This document shows positions 1-8,625 of a stretch of DNA of 64,000 bases, piece by piece; positions within the stretch are counted from its first letter, which is position 1; each line of letters begins with the position of its first letter. Source of the stretch: Cellulomonas sp. PhB143. GTDB taxonomy: Bacteria; Actinomycetota; Actinomycetes; Actinomycetales; Cellulomonadaceae. The notes beneath the pieces are model-generated. The model saw nothing but the letters and a program-made list of their open reading frames with translations, was not told where the DNA came from and did no database searches. The translations under genes were made by a program, and so were the position numbers. Location: NCBI RefSeq assembly GCF_003752595.1, contig NZ_RKIJ01000011.1, positions 241,322 through 305,321 of the forward strand, in the 5' to 3' direction.

Positions 1-924
1 GGGCGTGTCCGTCGTCCCGATCACCCAGTAGCGCGACCAGGGGATGACGAACAGGACGCTCTTCTCGGTCTGCAGGATCAGCCCGACGCGGCCCTTGATG
101 CGCTCGCGCGGGACCACGATGTGGACGCCCTTGGAGGCCAGCACCTTCAGGCCGCCCTCGTCGCCGGCGAGGGCCTCGGTGTCCTCGGTCCACACGCCCG
201 TGGCGTTGATCACCGAGCGTGCGCGGACGGCGATCTCCTTGCCCGACTCGAGGTCGACGAGGACGGCCCCGTTCACCGTGCCCGTCGAGCCCTTGGTGAG
301 CTCGACGACCTGCGTGCGGGACGCGGCGTGCGCGCCGTAGGACACGGCGGTGCGGACCAGCGTGCTGACGAGGCGGGCGTCGTCCACCGCGGCGTCCCAG
401 TACTGCACGGCGCCGATCGCGGCGTCGTGCGCGAGGTCCGGGAACTTGCGGGACATCTGGGACCGCGTGAGGTGGCGGTGCAGGGGCAGGGCGCGCTTGC
501 CCGGGGCGATGCTCGCGAGCGTGTCGTACAGCGCGATGCCGGCGCCGACGTATCCGCGCTCCCAGACCCGGTGCTCGAGCGGGTAGAGGAACGGCACGGG
601 CTTGACGAGGTGCGGGGCGATCGTCTTCAGGAGCAGGTCGCGCTCCGTGAGGGCCTCGTGCACCAGGTGGAAGTCGAGCATCTGCAGGTAGCGCAGCCCG
701 CCGTGCACGAGCTTGCTGGAGCGGCTCGAGGTTCCCGAGGCCCAGTCCTGGGCCTCGACGACGGCGGTGGACAGGCCGCGTGTCGCCGCGTCCAGCGCGA
801 TGCCCGCGCCGGTCACGCCGCCGCCGATGACGAGGACGTCGAGCTCGTGCTGCGGCTCGGAGGTGGCCTCGAGAGCGGCGAGCGACTGCGCTCGGGACTC
901 GGGTGTGAGTCGGACGGAAGCCAT
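1..924 (-). CDS. glpD: Glycerol-3-phosphate dehydrogenase (aerobic, FAD), N-terminal 308 codons
   Basis: Membrane-associated flavoenzyme that oxidises sn-glycerol-3-phosphate to dihydroxyacetone phosphate and passes electrons to the quinone pool. The visible part has the FAD dinucleotide-binding motif GGGVTGAG at residues 34-41, then the GlpD signatures DWASGTSSRSSKLVHGGLRY and GTTDTP near the window edge. The start is the ATG at 924-922. The C-terminal part lies beyond the left edge, so the gene is partial only because of the window. It is divergent from a SorC-type regulator, and an 18-bp palindrome lies between them, so it is a likely target of that regulator. Family assignment is secure; the regulation is inferred. 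Confidence 0.95.
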   Translation of the reverse strand, partial: MASVRLTPESRAQSLAALEATSEPQHELDVLVIGGGVTGAGIALDAATRGLSTAVVEAQDWASGTSSRSSKLVHGGLRYLQMLDFHLVHEALTERDLLLKTIAPHLVKPVPFLYPLEHRVWERGYVGAGIALYDTLASIAPGKRALPLHRHLTRSQMSRKFPDLAHDAAIGAVQYWDAAVDDARLVSTLVRTAVSYGAHAASRTQVVELTKGSTGTVNGAVLVDLESGKEIAVRARSVINATGVWTEDTEALAGDEGGLKVLASKGVHIVVPRERIKGRVGLILQTEKSVLFVIPWSRYWVIGTTDTP

Positions 925-990
925 GAGGATCCTCTCGGTCAGCGGTGCGTCTGTTCTAAGGTCACACTCGGAGCACGTTGTCGCAAACCC

Positions 991-1008
991 CGTGCACATA
1001 TGTGCACG
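991..1008. promoter_or_regulatory. 18-bp perfect palindrome, probable SorC-family operator between glpD and its regulator
   Basis: CGTGCACATATGTGCACG reads the same on both strands. Weaker flanking arms (CGCAAACC at 982-989 and GGTTGCG at 1010-1016) extend the symmetry. It lies in the 112-bp divergent gap, 28 bp before the regulator start and 66 bp before glpD. An operator role is inferred from symmetry and position. Confidence 0.7.
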
Positions 1009-1036
1009 CGGTTGCGTGGAGCGGTCGGAGGGTGGC

Positions 1037-1984
1037 ATGGAGAGCGAGGGCGACGTCCTGCAGGCGGCGTCGATGTACTACCTGCAGGACCTGACGATGG
1101 CGGCGATCGCCAAGCACCTGCACACGTCCCGCAGCACGGTCTCGCGCCTGCTCAAGCGGGCGCGGGAGACGGGCCTCGTGGAGATCACGGTGCGGCCGCC
1201 GCACGGGCCGGCCTCCGCCCTGGGCGAGCGCATCGCGAGCACCTACGGCATCGAGGCGTGGGTGGTCCCGGTCCCGGACCGCGCCTCGCAGCTGCAGCGG
1301 CTCGACCAGGTGGCGATCACGGCCGCGCGCCTGCTCGCCACGTGGTTCGACTCCGACACGGTGCTCGGGGTCGCGTGGGGCACCACGCTGTCGGCGATCG
1401 CCCACAACCTGACCAGCAAGCCGACCCGCGGCAGCGCCGTCGTCCAGCTCAACGGTGCGGCCAACACGCGCACGACCGGCGTGAGCTACGCGAGCGACCT
1501 CATCGCCGCGTTCGCCGGCGCGTTCCAGGCGACCGAGCACTACTTCCCGGTCCCGGCGTTCTTCGACTTCGCCGAGACCAAGCAGGCGATGTGGCGCGAG
1601 CGCTCGATCCGCCGGGTGCTCGACGTGCAGCGCCGCGCGGACATCGCCCTCTTCTCCGTCGGGGCGCTGTCCGGCGGGCTGCCCAGCCACGTGTACTCCT
1701 CCGGCTACCTCGAGCCCGACGACATCGCGACCCTCGACGCCGAGGGCGTGGTGGGGGACGTGTGCACCGTGTTCCTGCGCGCGGACGGCTCCTACAGCGA
1801 CATCGCGCTGAACGAGCGCGCGACGGGCCCGACGCCGGTCGAGCTGCGGCGCGTCCCGCGCCGGGTCTGCGTCGTGGCGGGGGACAACAAGGTGGTCCCG
1901 CTGCGGGCCGCGCTCAACGCCCGGGCGGTCACCCACCTGGTCGTCGACGAGGTCACGGCGGGCCGGCTGGTCGCGCGCCGATGA
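1037..1984 (+). CDS. SorC/DeoR-type sugar-binding transcriptional regulator
   Basis: 315-residue DNA-binding regulator. An N-terminal helix-turn-helix spans about residues 8-50 (AAIAKHLHTSRSTVSRLLKRA), followed by a SorC-type effector domain with LGVAWGTTLSAIA and FSVGALSGG, which normally binds a phosphorylated sugar. The ATG at 1037 is preceded by GGAGGGTGGC, a good ribosome binding site; longer upstream starts would run through the operator palindrome. It is transcribed away from glpD, so a glycerol or glycerol-phosphate response is plausible, but the effector cannot be read from the sequence. Confidence 0.85.
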   Translation: MESEGDVLQAASMYYLQDLTMAAIAKHLHTSRSTVSRLLKRARETGLVEITVRPPHGPASALGERIASTYGIEAWVVPVPDRASQLQRLDQVAITAARLLATWFDSDTVLGVAWGTTLSAIAHNLTSKPTRGSAVVQLNGAANTRTTGVSYASDLIAAFAGAFQATEHYFPVPAFFDFAETKQAMWRERSIRRVLDVQRRADIALFSVGALSGGLPSHVYSSGYLEPDDIATLDAEGVVGDVCTVFLRADGSYSDIALNERATGPTPVELRRVPRRVCVVAGDNKVVPLRAALNARAVTHLVVDEVTAGRLVARR

Positions 1985-2013
1985 CCCGCCTGCTGCATCA
2001 CTGTGTGGAGGAC

Positions 2014-2027
2014 GGTATCTTTATTCA
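2014..2027. promoter_or_regulatory. Putative ARG box (ArgR site) before argA
   Basis: GGTATCTTTATTCA matches the E. coli ARG-box sequence TGAATTTTTATTCA at 11 of 14 positions and is a striking AT-rich patch in very GC-rich DNA. It sits 26 bp before the argA start codon. It could also, or instead, contain a -10 box. Role inferred. Confidence 0.5.
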
Positions 2028-2052
2028 GAACCGACCCTTTCGGAGGTAGAAC

Positions 2053-2586
2053 GTGCCCACCGACCCGCACGACGTGCTGACCGTCCGCCCCGCGCTGCCC
2101 GCCGACGTCCGCCGGATCGGGTCGCTCGTCACCCCGTACGCCGCGGACCGCATCCTCCTCGCCCGCGAGAGGGTCGGGTACTACGAGGCGGTGCAGGAGT
2201 TCGTCGTGGCGGAGCGGGCGGCGGGCGCGGTGGCGGGGAGCGAGGTCGTCGCCTGCGGCGCCCTGCACGTCATGTGGGAGGACCTCGCCGAGGTGCGCAC
2301 GCTCGCCGTCGACCCCTCCTGCCGCCGCCGCGGCGTCGGGCACCTGGTGCTCGACGCGCTGCTCGAGCGGGCGCGCGCGCTCGGCATCGCGCACGTGTTC
2401 TGCCTGACCTTCGAGGTCGACTTCTTCGCCGCGCACGGGTTCCGCGAGATCGAGGGCACCCCCGTCTCCGCCGACGTGTACGCCGAGCTCCTGCGCTCGC
2501 GGGACGACGGCGTGGCCGAGTTCCTCGACCTGGCCCGGGTCAAGCCGAACACCCTGGGGAACACGCGGATGCTCGTCGACCTGTGA
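2053..2586 (+). CDS. argA: Amino-acid N-acetyltransferase (N-acetylglutamate synthase, short actinobacterial type)
   Basis: 177-residue GNAT acetyltransferase that transfers acetyl from acetyl-CoA to glutamate, the first step of arginine synthesis. The acetyl-CoA motif is CRRRGVGHLV (about residues 91-100), preceded by the ALHVMWEDLAEVRTLAV strand-helix. FDV-type family features include CLTFEVDFFAAHGF and the C-terminal PNTLGNTRMLV. There is no kinase-like N-terminal domain, as in the mycobacterial short ArgA. The start is GTG at 2053 after CGGAGG (2041-2046). The ARG-box-like site just upstream agrees with arginine control. Confidence 0.85.
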   Translation: MPTDPHDVLTVRPALPADVRRIGSLVTPYAADRILLARERVGYYEAVQEFVVAERAAGAVAGSEVVACGALHVMWEDLAEVRTLAVDPSCRRRGVGHLVLDALLERARALGIAHVFCLTFEVDFFAAHGFREIEGTPVSADVYAELLRSRDDGVAEFLDLARVKPNTLGNTRMLVDL

Positions 2587-2605
2587 CCGCTCGGGCCCTG
2601 ACCGC

Positions 2606-3496
2606 TCAGCCCGGCAGCCGGTACGCGGCGCCCTCCTGCTCCACGAGCCCGTCCTCGACGAGGCCCGCGACGCACCGCGAGAGCTGGGCCGCGTCGGGCC
2701 AGAGGGCCGCGACGCTCGCGCGCGGCACCGGGCCGGGGGACCCGCGCAGCGCCGCCATCACCGTGCCCCGCACCTGACGGTCCGTGCCCGCCCAGGCCTG
2801 GGTGCGCCGTCGGCCCCGGTGCTCGTCGGCGGGAGCGCCGGCCGCCTGCCAGGCGCACAGGTGCAGCACCGGGCACGCGTCGCAGCGGGGGGCGCGCGCC
2901 GTGCAGACCACGGCCCCCAGCTCCATCGACGCGGCGGCCCAGCGGGCCGAGGCCGCCGGGTCCCGCGGGGCGACGGCGGCGGCGAGCGCGAGCTCGGCCG
3001 CGCGAGGCGACGGGGGCGGGAGCGCGGTGCCCGTGACGGCCCGGGCCAGCACGCGCCGCACGTTCGTGTCGACGACGACGCTGCGGTGGCCGAACGCGAA
3101 CGCCAGGACCGCCGCGGCCGTGTAGGTCCCCACTCCCGGCAGGGCGAGCAGCGCCGCCTCGTCGTCGGGCACCCCGCCGCCGTGCCGCTTGACGACCGCC
3201 CGCGCGCACTCCTGCAGCCGCAGCGCGCGGCGGGGGTACCCGAGCCGGTCCCACGCCCGCAGGACGTCGGCCGTGGACGCCGCGGCCAGGTCGGCGGGCT
3301 CCGGCCAGCGGTCCATCCACGCCCGCCAGCGCGGCTCGACCCGCACGACCGGCGTCTGCTGCAGCATCACCTCGCTGACCAGCACGCCCCAGGGGGTCCG
3401 GTTGGCCGCGCGCCAGGGCAGGTCGCGCGCCGAGGCGGCGAACCAGTCGACGACGGCGGTGCGGAGCCCGGCGTGCGGGTCGGTGGCGTGCAGCAT
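2606..3496 (-). CDS. mutY: A/G-specific adenine DNA glycosylase
   Basis: 296-residue base-excision enzyme that removes adenine mispaired with 8-oxoguanine. The helix-hairpin-helix glycosylase fold carries catalytic Glu42 in SEVMLQQT and Asp143 in VVVDTNVRRV, with the hairpin LPGVGTYTAAAV at about 119-130. The iron-sulfur loop has cysteines 198, 205, 208 and 214 in the C-x6-C-x2-C-x5-C pattern. The C-terminal NUDIX-like domain of E. coli MutY is reduced to a short tail, as is common in actinobacteria. The ATG at 3496 starts MLHATDPHAG; longer starts lack support. It converges with argA across 19 bp. Confidence 0.93.
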   Translation of the reverse strand: MLHATDPHAGLRTAVVDWFAASARDLPWRAANRTPWGVLVSEVMLQQTPVVRVEPRWRAWMDRWPEPADLAAASTADVLRAWDRLGYPRRALRLQECARAVVKRHGGGVPDDEAALLALPGVGTYTAAAVLAFAFGHRSVVVDTNVRRVLARAVTGTALPPPSPRAAELALAAAVAPRDPAASARWAAASMELGAVVCTARAPRCDACPVLHLCAWQAAGAPADEHRGRRRTQAWAGTDRQVRGTVMAALRGSPGPVPRASVAALWPDAAQLSRCVAGLVEDGLVEQEGAAYRLPG

Positions 3497-3628
3497 GGCG
3501 CGCCCATTCTGCCCCGGTCGGCCGGCTCTCGGCGAGGTTGCCCCGGACGGGCGCGCCCGCGACGTAGCGTGGGCAGCGGCCGCCGCCACCCCCGCAGACC
3601 GAGCCGTCACCAGCCCGAGGAGCACACC

Positions 3629-4327
3629 GTGAGCACGCCCCGACCGCCCCGCCCCGCCGCACGGGTGTTCTGGGTCCGGCGGCTCGTGGCGCTCGCGGTG
3701 GTGGTCGCGCTCCTCGTGGTCGTGGTCGCGGCGGTGCGGCTCGCGCTCCCCGCCGCGGGGGCCGACGACGCCGCGGGGGTGCAGCCGGTCAAGACGGCGC
3801 CCCCGACCCCGGCGCCGCCGGGCGCCCCCGAGGCCTGCACCGCGGACGACGTCGACCTCTCCGTCACCTCGGGCGCGACGAGCTACACGCCCTCGCAGAA
3901 CCCGTCCTTCACCGTGCGGGTCACCCACGTCGGGCGCACCCCGTGCCTCGTCGAGGCGTCCGCGACCGGGCGCCCGCTCGTCATCAGCACCGGCGGGAAG
4001 GCCGTGTACTCGACCGCCGACTGCGGCAAGGGCGAGCGCACGCTGCTCCTGGGCCGCGGAGACACGGACACGCAGACCTACCGGTGGGACCGGCGGACGA
4101 CGTCGGGCGGCTGCGCCGACGAGCATCGTGAGGCCGTCGGCGCGGGCCGGTACGACGTCGCCGCCAGCCTGGCCGGCGTCAAGGGTGCCGCGAGCCCGCC
4201 GCTCGAGATCGCGCTCGAGCCGAAGCCGAAGGCTGTGCCCACCGCCGACCCGACGGCCGACCCGAGCGCCGATCCGAGCGCCGACCCGACGGCAGACCCG
4301 AGCGCCGACCCGACGGCAGACGACTGA
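3629..4327 (+). CDS. Membrane-anchored or secreted protein with acidic C-terminal tetrapeptide repeats, function unknown
   Basis: 232 residues. A basic N-terminus is followed by one strongly hydrophobic segment (about residues 17-42, VALAVVVALLVVVVAAV), then a Pro/Ala linker and an exported beta-rich domain with several cysteines (CTADDVDL, TPCLVEAS, TADCGKG, GGCADEHR) that could form disulfides. The last 25 or so residues are tetrapeptide repeats of DPTA and DPSA. The start is GTG 3629 after GAGGAG (3617-3622). A -10-like TAGCGT lies at 3565-3570. I do not recognise the family. It converges with disA, leaving only 21 bp between them. Confidence 0.75.
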   Translation: MSTPRPPRPAARVFWVRRLVALAVVVALLVVVVAAVRLALPAAGADDAAGVQPVKTAPPTPAPPGAPEACTADDVDLSVTSGATSYTPSQNPSFTVRVTHVGRTPCLVEASATGRPLVISTGGKAVYSTADCGKGERTLLLGRGDTDTQTYRWDRRTTSGGCADEHREAVGAGRYDVAASLAGVKGAASPPLEIALEPKPKAVPTADPTADPSADPSADPTADPSADPTADD

Positions 4328-4348
4328 CGCCAGGCCGGCCGGCGCGCG

Positions 4349-5434
4349 TCAGACGTAGCGCTCGAGGATGCTCGACTCGGCGAGCCGGGACAGGCCCTCG
4401 CGGACCCCTCGGGCGCGCTGCTCGCCCACGCCGTCGACGGCCATGAGGTCGTCGACGCCGGCGGCGAGCATCTTCTGCAGGCTGCCGAAGTGGTCGACGA
4501 GCCGGTCGAGGACGACGGTCGGCAGCCGCGGCACCTTCGACAGCAGGCGGTACCCGTGCGGTGCGACCGCGGCGTCGAGCGCCTCGCCCGCGCCCGGGAG
4601 ATCGAGCACCCGCCCGATCTGGCTGAGGTCGAGGAGCTGGGTGGAGGTGAGCTCGCGCAGGCGGTCCTTGACGTCGTCGATGGTCCACCCGCTGCGCACG
4701 AGGTCGACGTAGTCGCGGATGACGAAGTCCCGGTCCGTGCCGATGCCGCCGATGAGCTCGTCGAGCTGGAGCTCGAGGAGCCGGCCGTCGGTGCCGAGCT
4801 CGACGACGTACCCGGCGATCTCGTCCGAGATGCGGCTGACCATCTCGAGGCGCTGGACCACCGCGCAGACGTCGCGCACCGTCACCAGGTCCTCGATCTC
4901 GAGGGCCGAGAGGGTGCCGCTGACCTCGTCGAGGCGTGCCCGGTAGCGCTCGAGCGTGGCGAGCGCCTGGTTCGCCCGGCCGAGGATGGTGTCGGAGTCC
5001 TCGAGGACGTAGCGCTGGTTGTCCAGGTAGACCGCCACGATCTTCATGGACTGGCTCACGGAGATGACCGGCAGGCCCGTCTGCTTGGCGACGCGCTCCG
5101 CGGTGCGGTGCCGGGTCCCGGACTCGGTGGTCGCGATGCGTGAGTCGGGCAGCAGCTGCACCGCGGCCCGCAGGATCTTGGTGACCCCGTCGTCGATGAC
5201 GACGGCGCCGTCCATCTTGGACAGCTCGCGCAGCCGCGTCGCGGAGAACTCGACGTCGAGCACGAACCCGCCGGAGCACAGCGACTCCACGACGTCGTCG
5301 AGGCCCAGCACGATGAGCGCGCCGGTACGGCCGCGGAGGATGCGTTCGAGGCCGTCGCGGAGCTCGGTCCCCGGGGCGACGCGGGCGAGCGTCTCGCGGA
5401 GGCGGCCGTCGGGCGTGGCGGGAGTCTGGGGCAC
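4349..5434 (-). CDS. disA: DNA integrity scanning diadenylate cyclase
   Basis: 361-residue enzyme that makes c-di-AMP from two ATP and scans DNA for branched structures. The N-terminal DAC domain has the catalytic DGA at residues 75-77 and the ATP-binding RHR within GTRHRTAER (106-114). A linker and a C-terminal helix-hairpin-helix DNA-binding domain follow ([21 protein letters not shown]). The length matches the family. The GTG start has no Shine-Dalgarno sequence but has TAGTAT six bases upstream, so the mRNA is probably leaderless. It lies downstream of radA on the same strand, the conserved radA-disA pairing; RadA is known to restrain DisA in other bacteria. Confidence 0.96.
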   Translation of the reverse strand: MPQTPATPDGRLRETLARVAPGTELRDGLERILRGRTGALIVLGLDDVVESLCSGGFVLDVEFSATRLRELSKMDGAVVIDDGVTKILRAAVQLLPDSRIATTESGTRHRTAERVAKQTGLPVISVSQSMKIVAVYLDNQRYVLEDSDTILGRANQALATLERYRARLDEVSGTLSALEIEDLVTVRDVCAVVQRLEMVSRISDEIAGYVVELGTDGRLLELQLDELIGGIGTDRDFVIRDYVDLVRSGWTIDDVKDRLRELTSTQLLDLSQIGRVLDLPGAGEALDAAVAPHGYRLLSKVPRLPTVVLDRLVDHFGSLQKMLAAGVDDLMAVDGVGEQRARGVREGLSRLAESSILERYV

Positions 5435-5440
5435 GGTCCG

Positions 5441-5446
5441 ATACTA
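5441..5446 (-). promoter_or_regulatory. -10 box of a leaderless disA promoter
   Basis: On the minus strand TAGTAT is followed by six bases and then the GTG start, the geometry expected when transcription begins at the first base of the start codon. No ribosome binding site is seen. Confidence 0.65.
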
Positions 5447-5510
5447 CGGCCGCGCGGGCCGCGGCGACCGGCCTGCGGCGGCGCCGCGCGGGACCGTGAC
5501 CCGGTCGAGA

Positions 5511-6932
5511 TCAGCGCCGTGCGGGGGTGCCGGAGCGGGCGAGCTCGACCGCCTCGGCGAGGTGGTGTGCGTGCAGCACCTGGATCGACGCCGGCGCGCG
5601 GACCTCCGAGCGCGCCGGCACGACCGCGCGGGTGAACCCGAGGCGCGCCGCCTCGCTCAGCCGGCGCTCGAGGCCCGTGACCGGGCGGATGTCGCCGGCG
5701 AGCCCGACCTCGCCGACCGCCAGCGTCCCCGGGGGGAGCGGCTCGTCCTCCCGCGCGGAGATCGTCGCGACCGCCATCGCGAGGTCGGCGGCCGGCTCGG
5801 CGACGCGCGCCCCGCCGATCGTGGAGACGTAGACGTCGTGGTCGCCCAGGCGCACCCCGGCGTGGCGGTGCATCACGGCGAGGATCATCGCGAGCCGGCT
5901 CGACTCGACGCCGCTCGTGGTGCGGCGCGGGTTGGCGAGGGGGCTCGGCACGACCAGGGACTGGATCTCGAGCGCGAGCGGGCGCCGCCCGTCGAGCGTC
6001 ACCGTCAGGCAGGTGCCCGGCGTCGGCGCCGCGCTGTGCGAGAGGAACAGCCCGCTCGGGTCGGGCAGGCCGACGATGCCGGACTCGGACAGGTCGAAGC
6101 AGCCGACCTCGTCGGTGGGGCCGTAGCGGTTCTTGCTGGCCCGCACGAACCGGAGGCGCGAGTGGCGGTCGCCCTCGAACTGGCACACGACGTCGACGAG
6201 GTGCTCGAGGGTGCGGGGGCCGGCGACCGCGCCGTCCTTGGTGACGTGCCCGACGAGGATGACCGGCAGGTCGCGCTCCTTGGCGGCGGCGATCAGGGCG
6301 CCCGCGACCTCCCGCACCTGCGAGACGCCGCCGGGCGCGCCGTCCACCTCGCCCGAGGCGATGGTCTGCACGGAGTCGACGACCAGCAGGTCCGGGTCCA
6401 CGGCCTCGACGTGGCCGAGCAGCGTGGCGAGGTCCGTCTCCGCCGCGAGGAGCAGACCCGGCGCGAGCGCGCCGATCCGCTCGGCGCGCAGGCGCACCTG
6501 CCCCGCCGACTCCTCGCCGGTGACGTACAGGACGCGGCGGGCCGGACCGCCGTCGGGCCCCTCGGCGACGTTCTTCGCGGCGGCGAGCAGGAGCGTGGAC
6601 TTGCCGACGCCCGGCTCGCCGGCGAGCAGCACGACGGCACCGGGCACCAGCCCGCCGCCGAGCACGCGGTCGAGCTCGCCCACCCCGGTGGGCGTGGCCC
6701 GCGAGGCCTCGACGTCGATCTCGCCGATGGGGCGGGCCGGGGAGCGCGTGGGCGCCACGGCCGTGGTGCGCGGAGCCGACGGCGCGGCACCCGCCTCGAC
6801 GACCGAGCCCCACTCCTGGCACTCCCCGCAGCGGCCGACCCACTTGGAGGTGGTCCAGCCGCACTCCGAGCACCGGTACGCGGGGCGGGCCGGGCGGCCC
6901 GCGGCGCGGGCGGACGTCGTCGTGGTCTTCAC
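5511..6932 (-). CDS. radA: DNA repair protein RadA (Sms)
   Basis: 473-residue RecA-like ATPase that promotes branch migration in recombination repair. The N-terminal zinc finger has Cys21, Cys24, Cys35 and Cys38. Walker A is GEPGVGKST at 105-113, Walker B is LLVVDSVQT, the RadA-specific KNRYG loop is followed by GPTDEVGCF, and a Lon-protease-like C-terminal domain includes DHDVYVSTIGGARV. The GTG start at 6932 lacks a ribosome binding site and has TAGCGT seven bases upstream. It precedes disA by 76 bp. Confidence 0.96.
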   Translation of the reverse strand: MKTTTTSARAAGRPARPAYRCSECGWTTSKWVGRCGECQEWGSVVEAGAAPSAPRTTAVAPTRSPARPIGEIDVEASRATPTGVGELDRVLGGGLVPGAVVLLAGEPGVGKSTLLLAAAKNVAEGPDGGPARRVLYVTGEESAGQVRLRAERIGALAPGLLLAAETDLATLLGHVEAVDPDLLVVDSVQTIASGEVDGAPGGVSQVREVAGALIAAAKERDLPVILVGHVTKDGAVAGPRTLEHLVDVVCQFEGDRHSRLRFVRASKNRYGPTDEVGCFDLSESGIVGLPDPSGLFLSHSAAPTPGTCLTVTLDGRRPLALEIQSLVVPSPLANPRRTTSGVESSRLAMILAVMHRHAGVRLGDHDVYVSTIGGARVAEPAADLAMAVATISAREDEPLPPGTLAVGEVGLAGDIRPVTGLERRLSEAARLGFTRAVVPARSEVRAPASIQVLHAHHLAEAVELARSGTPARR

Positions 6933-6939
6933 GTCGTGG

Positions 6940-6945
6940 ACGCTA
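6940..6945 (-). promoter_or_regulatory. -10 box of a leaderless radA promoter
   Basis: Minus-strand TAGCGT followed by seven bases and the GTG start. It lies in the divergent gap with the gene at 7051, whose own -10-like TAGGCT is at 6991-6996. Confidence 0.6.
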
Positions 6946-6990
6946 CCCCCGGCCCCCGACAGCCTCCCCGCGGCCCCGGTCGCCGCCCAC

Positions 6991-6996
6991 TAGGCT
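6991..6996 (+). promoter_or_regulatory. -10 box (TAGGCT) for the gene at 7051
   Basis: TAGGCT is a common actinobacterial -10. Transcription from about 7003 would give a leader of roughly 48 bases containing the ribosome binding site GAGGAG before the ATG at 7051. Confidence 0.5.
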
Positions 6997-7050
6997 GGCC
7001 GCGCCGCCGGCACCAGCACCCGGCACCCGCACCCCCCGCGAGGAGAACGC

Positions 7051-7704
7051 ATGAGCGAGCCCGCACCGCCCCGGCCCGCACCGCCCCGGCCCGGACCGCC
7101 CGTGGCGCCGGAGGTCTACCGCCGGCGCCGGCTGGTCGTGCTGGGCGGGCTCGTCGTCGCGGTGCTGGTGGTCCTCGCGCTGCTCGCCCTCGTCTGGCCG
7201 GGCTTCGCGACGTCCGACGACGAGGCGGCGCCTGCGCCGGCCGTGACGGTCACGCCGTCGGCCGCCCCGACGCCGGCGATCTCCCCGGCGGCGCGGGCGG
7301 AGGACGACACGGCGCTGGCGCTCGCCCTCCCCGACCACGTGCTGCGGTTCGCGCTCGTCTCCGAGGGGGACTCGACCGCGTTCGACGAGCAGGACCCGCA
7401 CGAGGCGTGGCGGGTCGTCTACGCGGACGGCGAGGGCTCCGGCGCCGCGAAGGTCACGGTCGACGTCGGGCAGTGGACGGACGAGGACGACGCGGCGGAC
7501 GCCTACGAGGCGGCGACCGCGTCGCTCGGCGACCCGGTCGGAAGCGGCGACGTGCTGGTGGGGCAGGACGTCGCGGGGACGTACGTCCGCGTGGACGACG
7601 GCTCGGGTACGTCGACCGTCGTGTGGCGCAACGGTACGGTCGTGCTGCGGGCCTCCGGGCCGTCGGCCGACATGGCGGACGTCTACGCGGCGTACCCGCT
7701 GTAG
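7051..7704 (+). CDS. Single-pass membrane protein with an extracytoplasmic domain, function unknown
   Basis: 217 residues. A proline-rich cytoplasmic N-terminus (PAPPRPAPPRPGPP) leads to one transmembrane segment (about residues 29-51, LVVLGGLVVAVLVVLALLALV), a Pro/Thr/Ala linker and an outer domain of about 140 residues with VVYADGEGSGAAKVTVDVGQW and VVWRNGTVVLRASG. The outer part resembles sensor-like domains of unknown function in actinobacteria, but I cannot name a family. Good ribosome binding site (GAGGAG). The next gene, proC, follows after 22 bp and may be cotranscribed. Confidence 0.75.
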   Translation: MSEPAPPRPAPPRPGPPVAPEVYRRRRLVVLGGLVVAVLVVLALLALVWPGFATSDDEAAPAPAVTVTPSAAPTPAISPAARAEDDTALALALPDHVLRFALVSEGDSTAFDEQDPHEAWRVVYADGEGSGAAKVTVDVGQWTDEDDAADAYEAATASLGDPVGSGDVLVGQDVAGTYVRVDDGSGTSTVVWRNGTVVLRASGPSADMADVYAAYPL

Positions 7705-7726
7705 CCGACACGAGCAGAGGACCTTG

Positions 7727-8620
7727 ATGAGCGACGCCGACAGCGCGGAGCGCACGGACACGGAGCGCACGGACCGGAGCGAGCCGACCGTCGCGGTCCT
7801 CGGCACCGGGACGATGGGCGAGGCGGTGCTCGCCGGGATGCTCTCCTCGGGCTGGTCGCCCCGGGGCGTCGTCGCCACCGCGCGCCGCCCCGAGCGCGCC
7901 GCCGAGCTCGCGGACCGGTACGGCGTGCGGACGAGCGGGGACAACGCCGCGGCCACCGCGGAGGCCGACGTCGTGCTCGTGGCGGTCAAGCCGAAGGACG
8001 TCGCGGGGCTCCTGCGCGACGTCGCCGGGTCGCTGCGGCCGGGGGCGCTCGTGGCGAGCGTCGCCGTCGGCCTGCCGTGCTCGGTCTACGAGGCGCTGCT
8101 GCCGGACGGCACGCCGGTGGTGCGCGTCATGCCCAACACGCCCGCCTCGATCGGCGCCGGCGTGAGCGCGATCAGCGGCGGCCGCGCGGCGGGCGACGAG
8201 CACCTCGAGCTGGTCGAGCGCCTGCTCGCCGCGACGGGGCTCGTGCTCCGGGTCGAGGAGAAGGACCAGGACGCGGTGGCCGCGCTCTCGGGCTCCGGGC
8301 CCGCCTACGTCTTCTACGTCCTCGACGCGCTGGCGGAGGCCGGCACGCTGATGGGCCTGACCCGCGCGACGGCGCGCCGGCTCGCGACGGCGACGGTCCT
8401 CGGGGCCGCGCGCATGGCGGACGAGACCGGCGAGCACCCGGCGGTGCTGCGGGAGAACGTCTCCTCGCCCGGCGGGACCACGATCGCGGCGCTGCGCGAG
8501 CTCGACCGCGGCGGGGTCCGGGCCGCGTTCGTGGACGCGCTCACCGCGGCCCGCGCCCGGTCCGCCGAGATCTCCGCGGAGCTCGCCGCCGGGGTCTCCG
8601 GCACGGCCGGGGCAAAGTAG
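7727..8620 (+). CDS. proC: Pyrroline-5-carboxylate reductase
   Basis: 297-residue NAD(P)H enzyme catalysing the last step of proline synthesis. Its Rossmann motif is VLGTGTMGEAVLAGM; other signatures are RVMPNTPASIGAGVSAI and the C-terminal ALSGSGPAYVFYVLDALAEAG followed by SSPGGTTIAALREL, both diagnostic of ProC. The ATG at 7727 is chosen over the TTG immediately before it (7724), with AGAGG upstream. An acidic, charged extension of about 17 residues precedes the fold. Confidence 0.95.
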   Translation: MSDADSAERTDTERTDRSEPTVAVLGTGTMGEAVLAGMLSSGWSPRGVVATARRPERAAELADRYGVRTSGDNAAATAEADVVLVAVKPKDVAGLLRDVAGSLRPGALVASVAVGLPCSVYEALLPDGTPVVRVMPNTPASIGAGVSAISGGRAAGDEHLELVERLLAATGLVLRVEEKDQDAVAALSGSGPAYVFYVLDALAEAGTLMGLTRATARRLATATVLGAARMADETGEHPAVLRENVSSPGGTTIAALRELDRGGVRAAFVDALTAARARSAEISAELAAGVSGTAGAK

Positions 8621-8625
8621 CCCGC

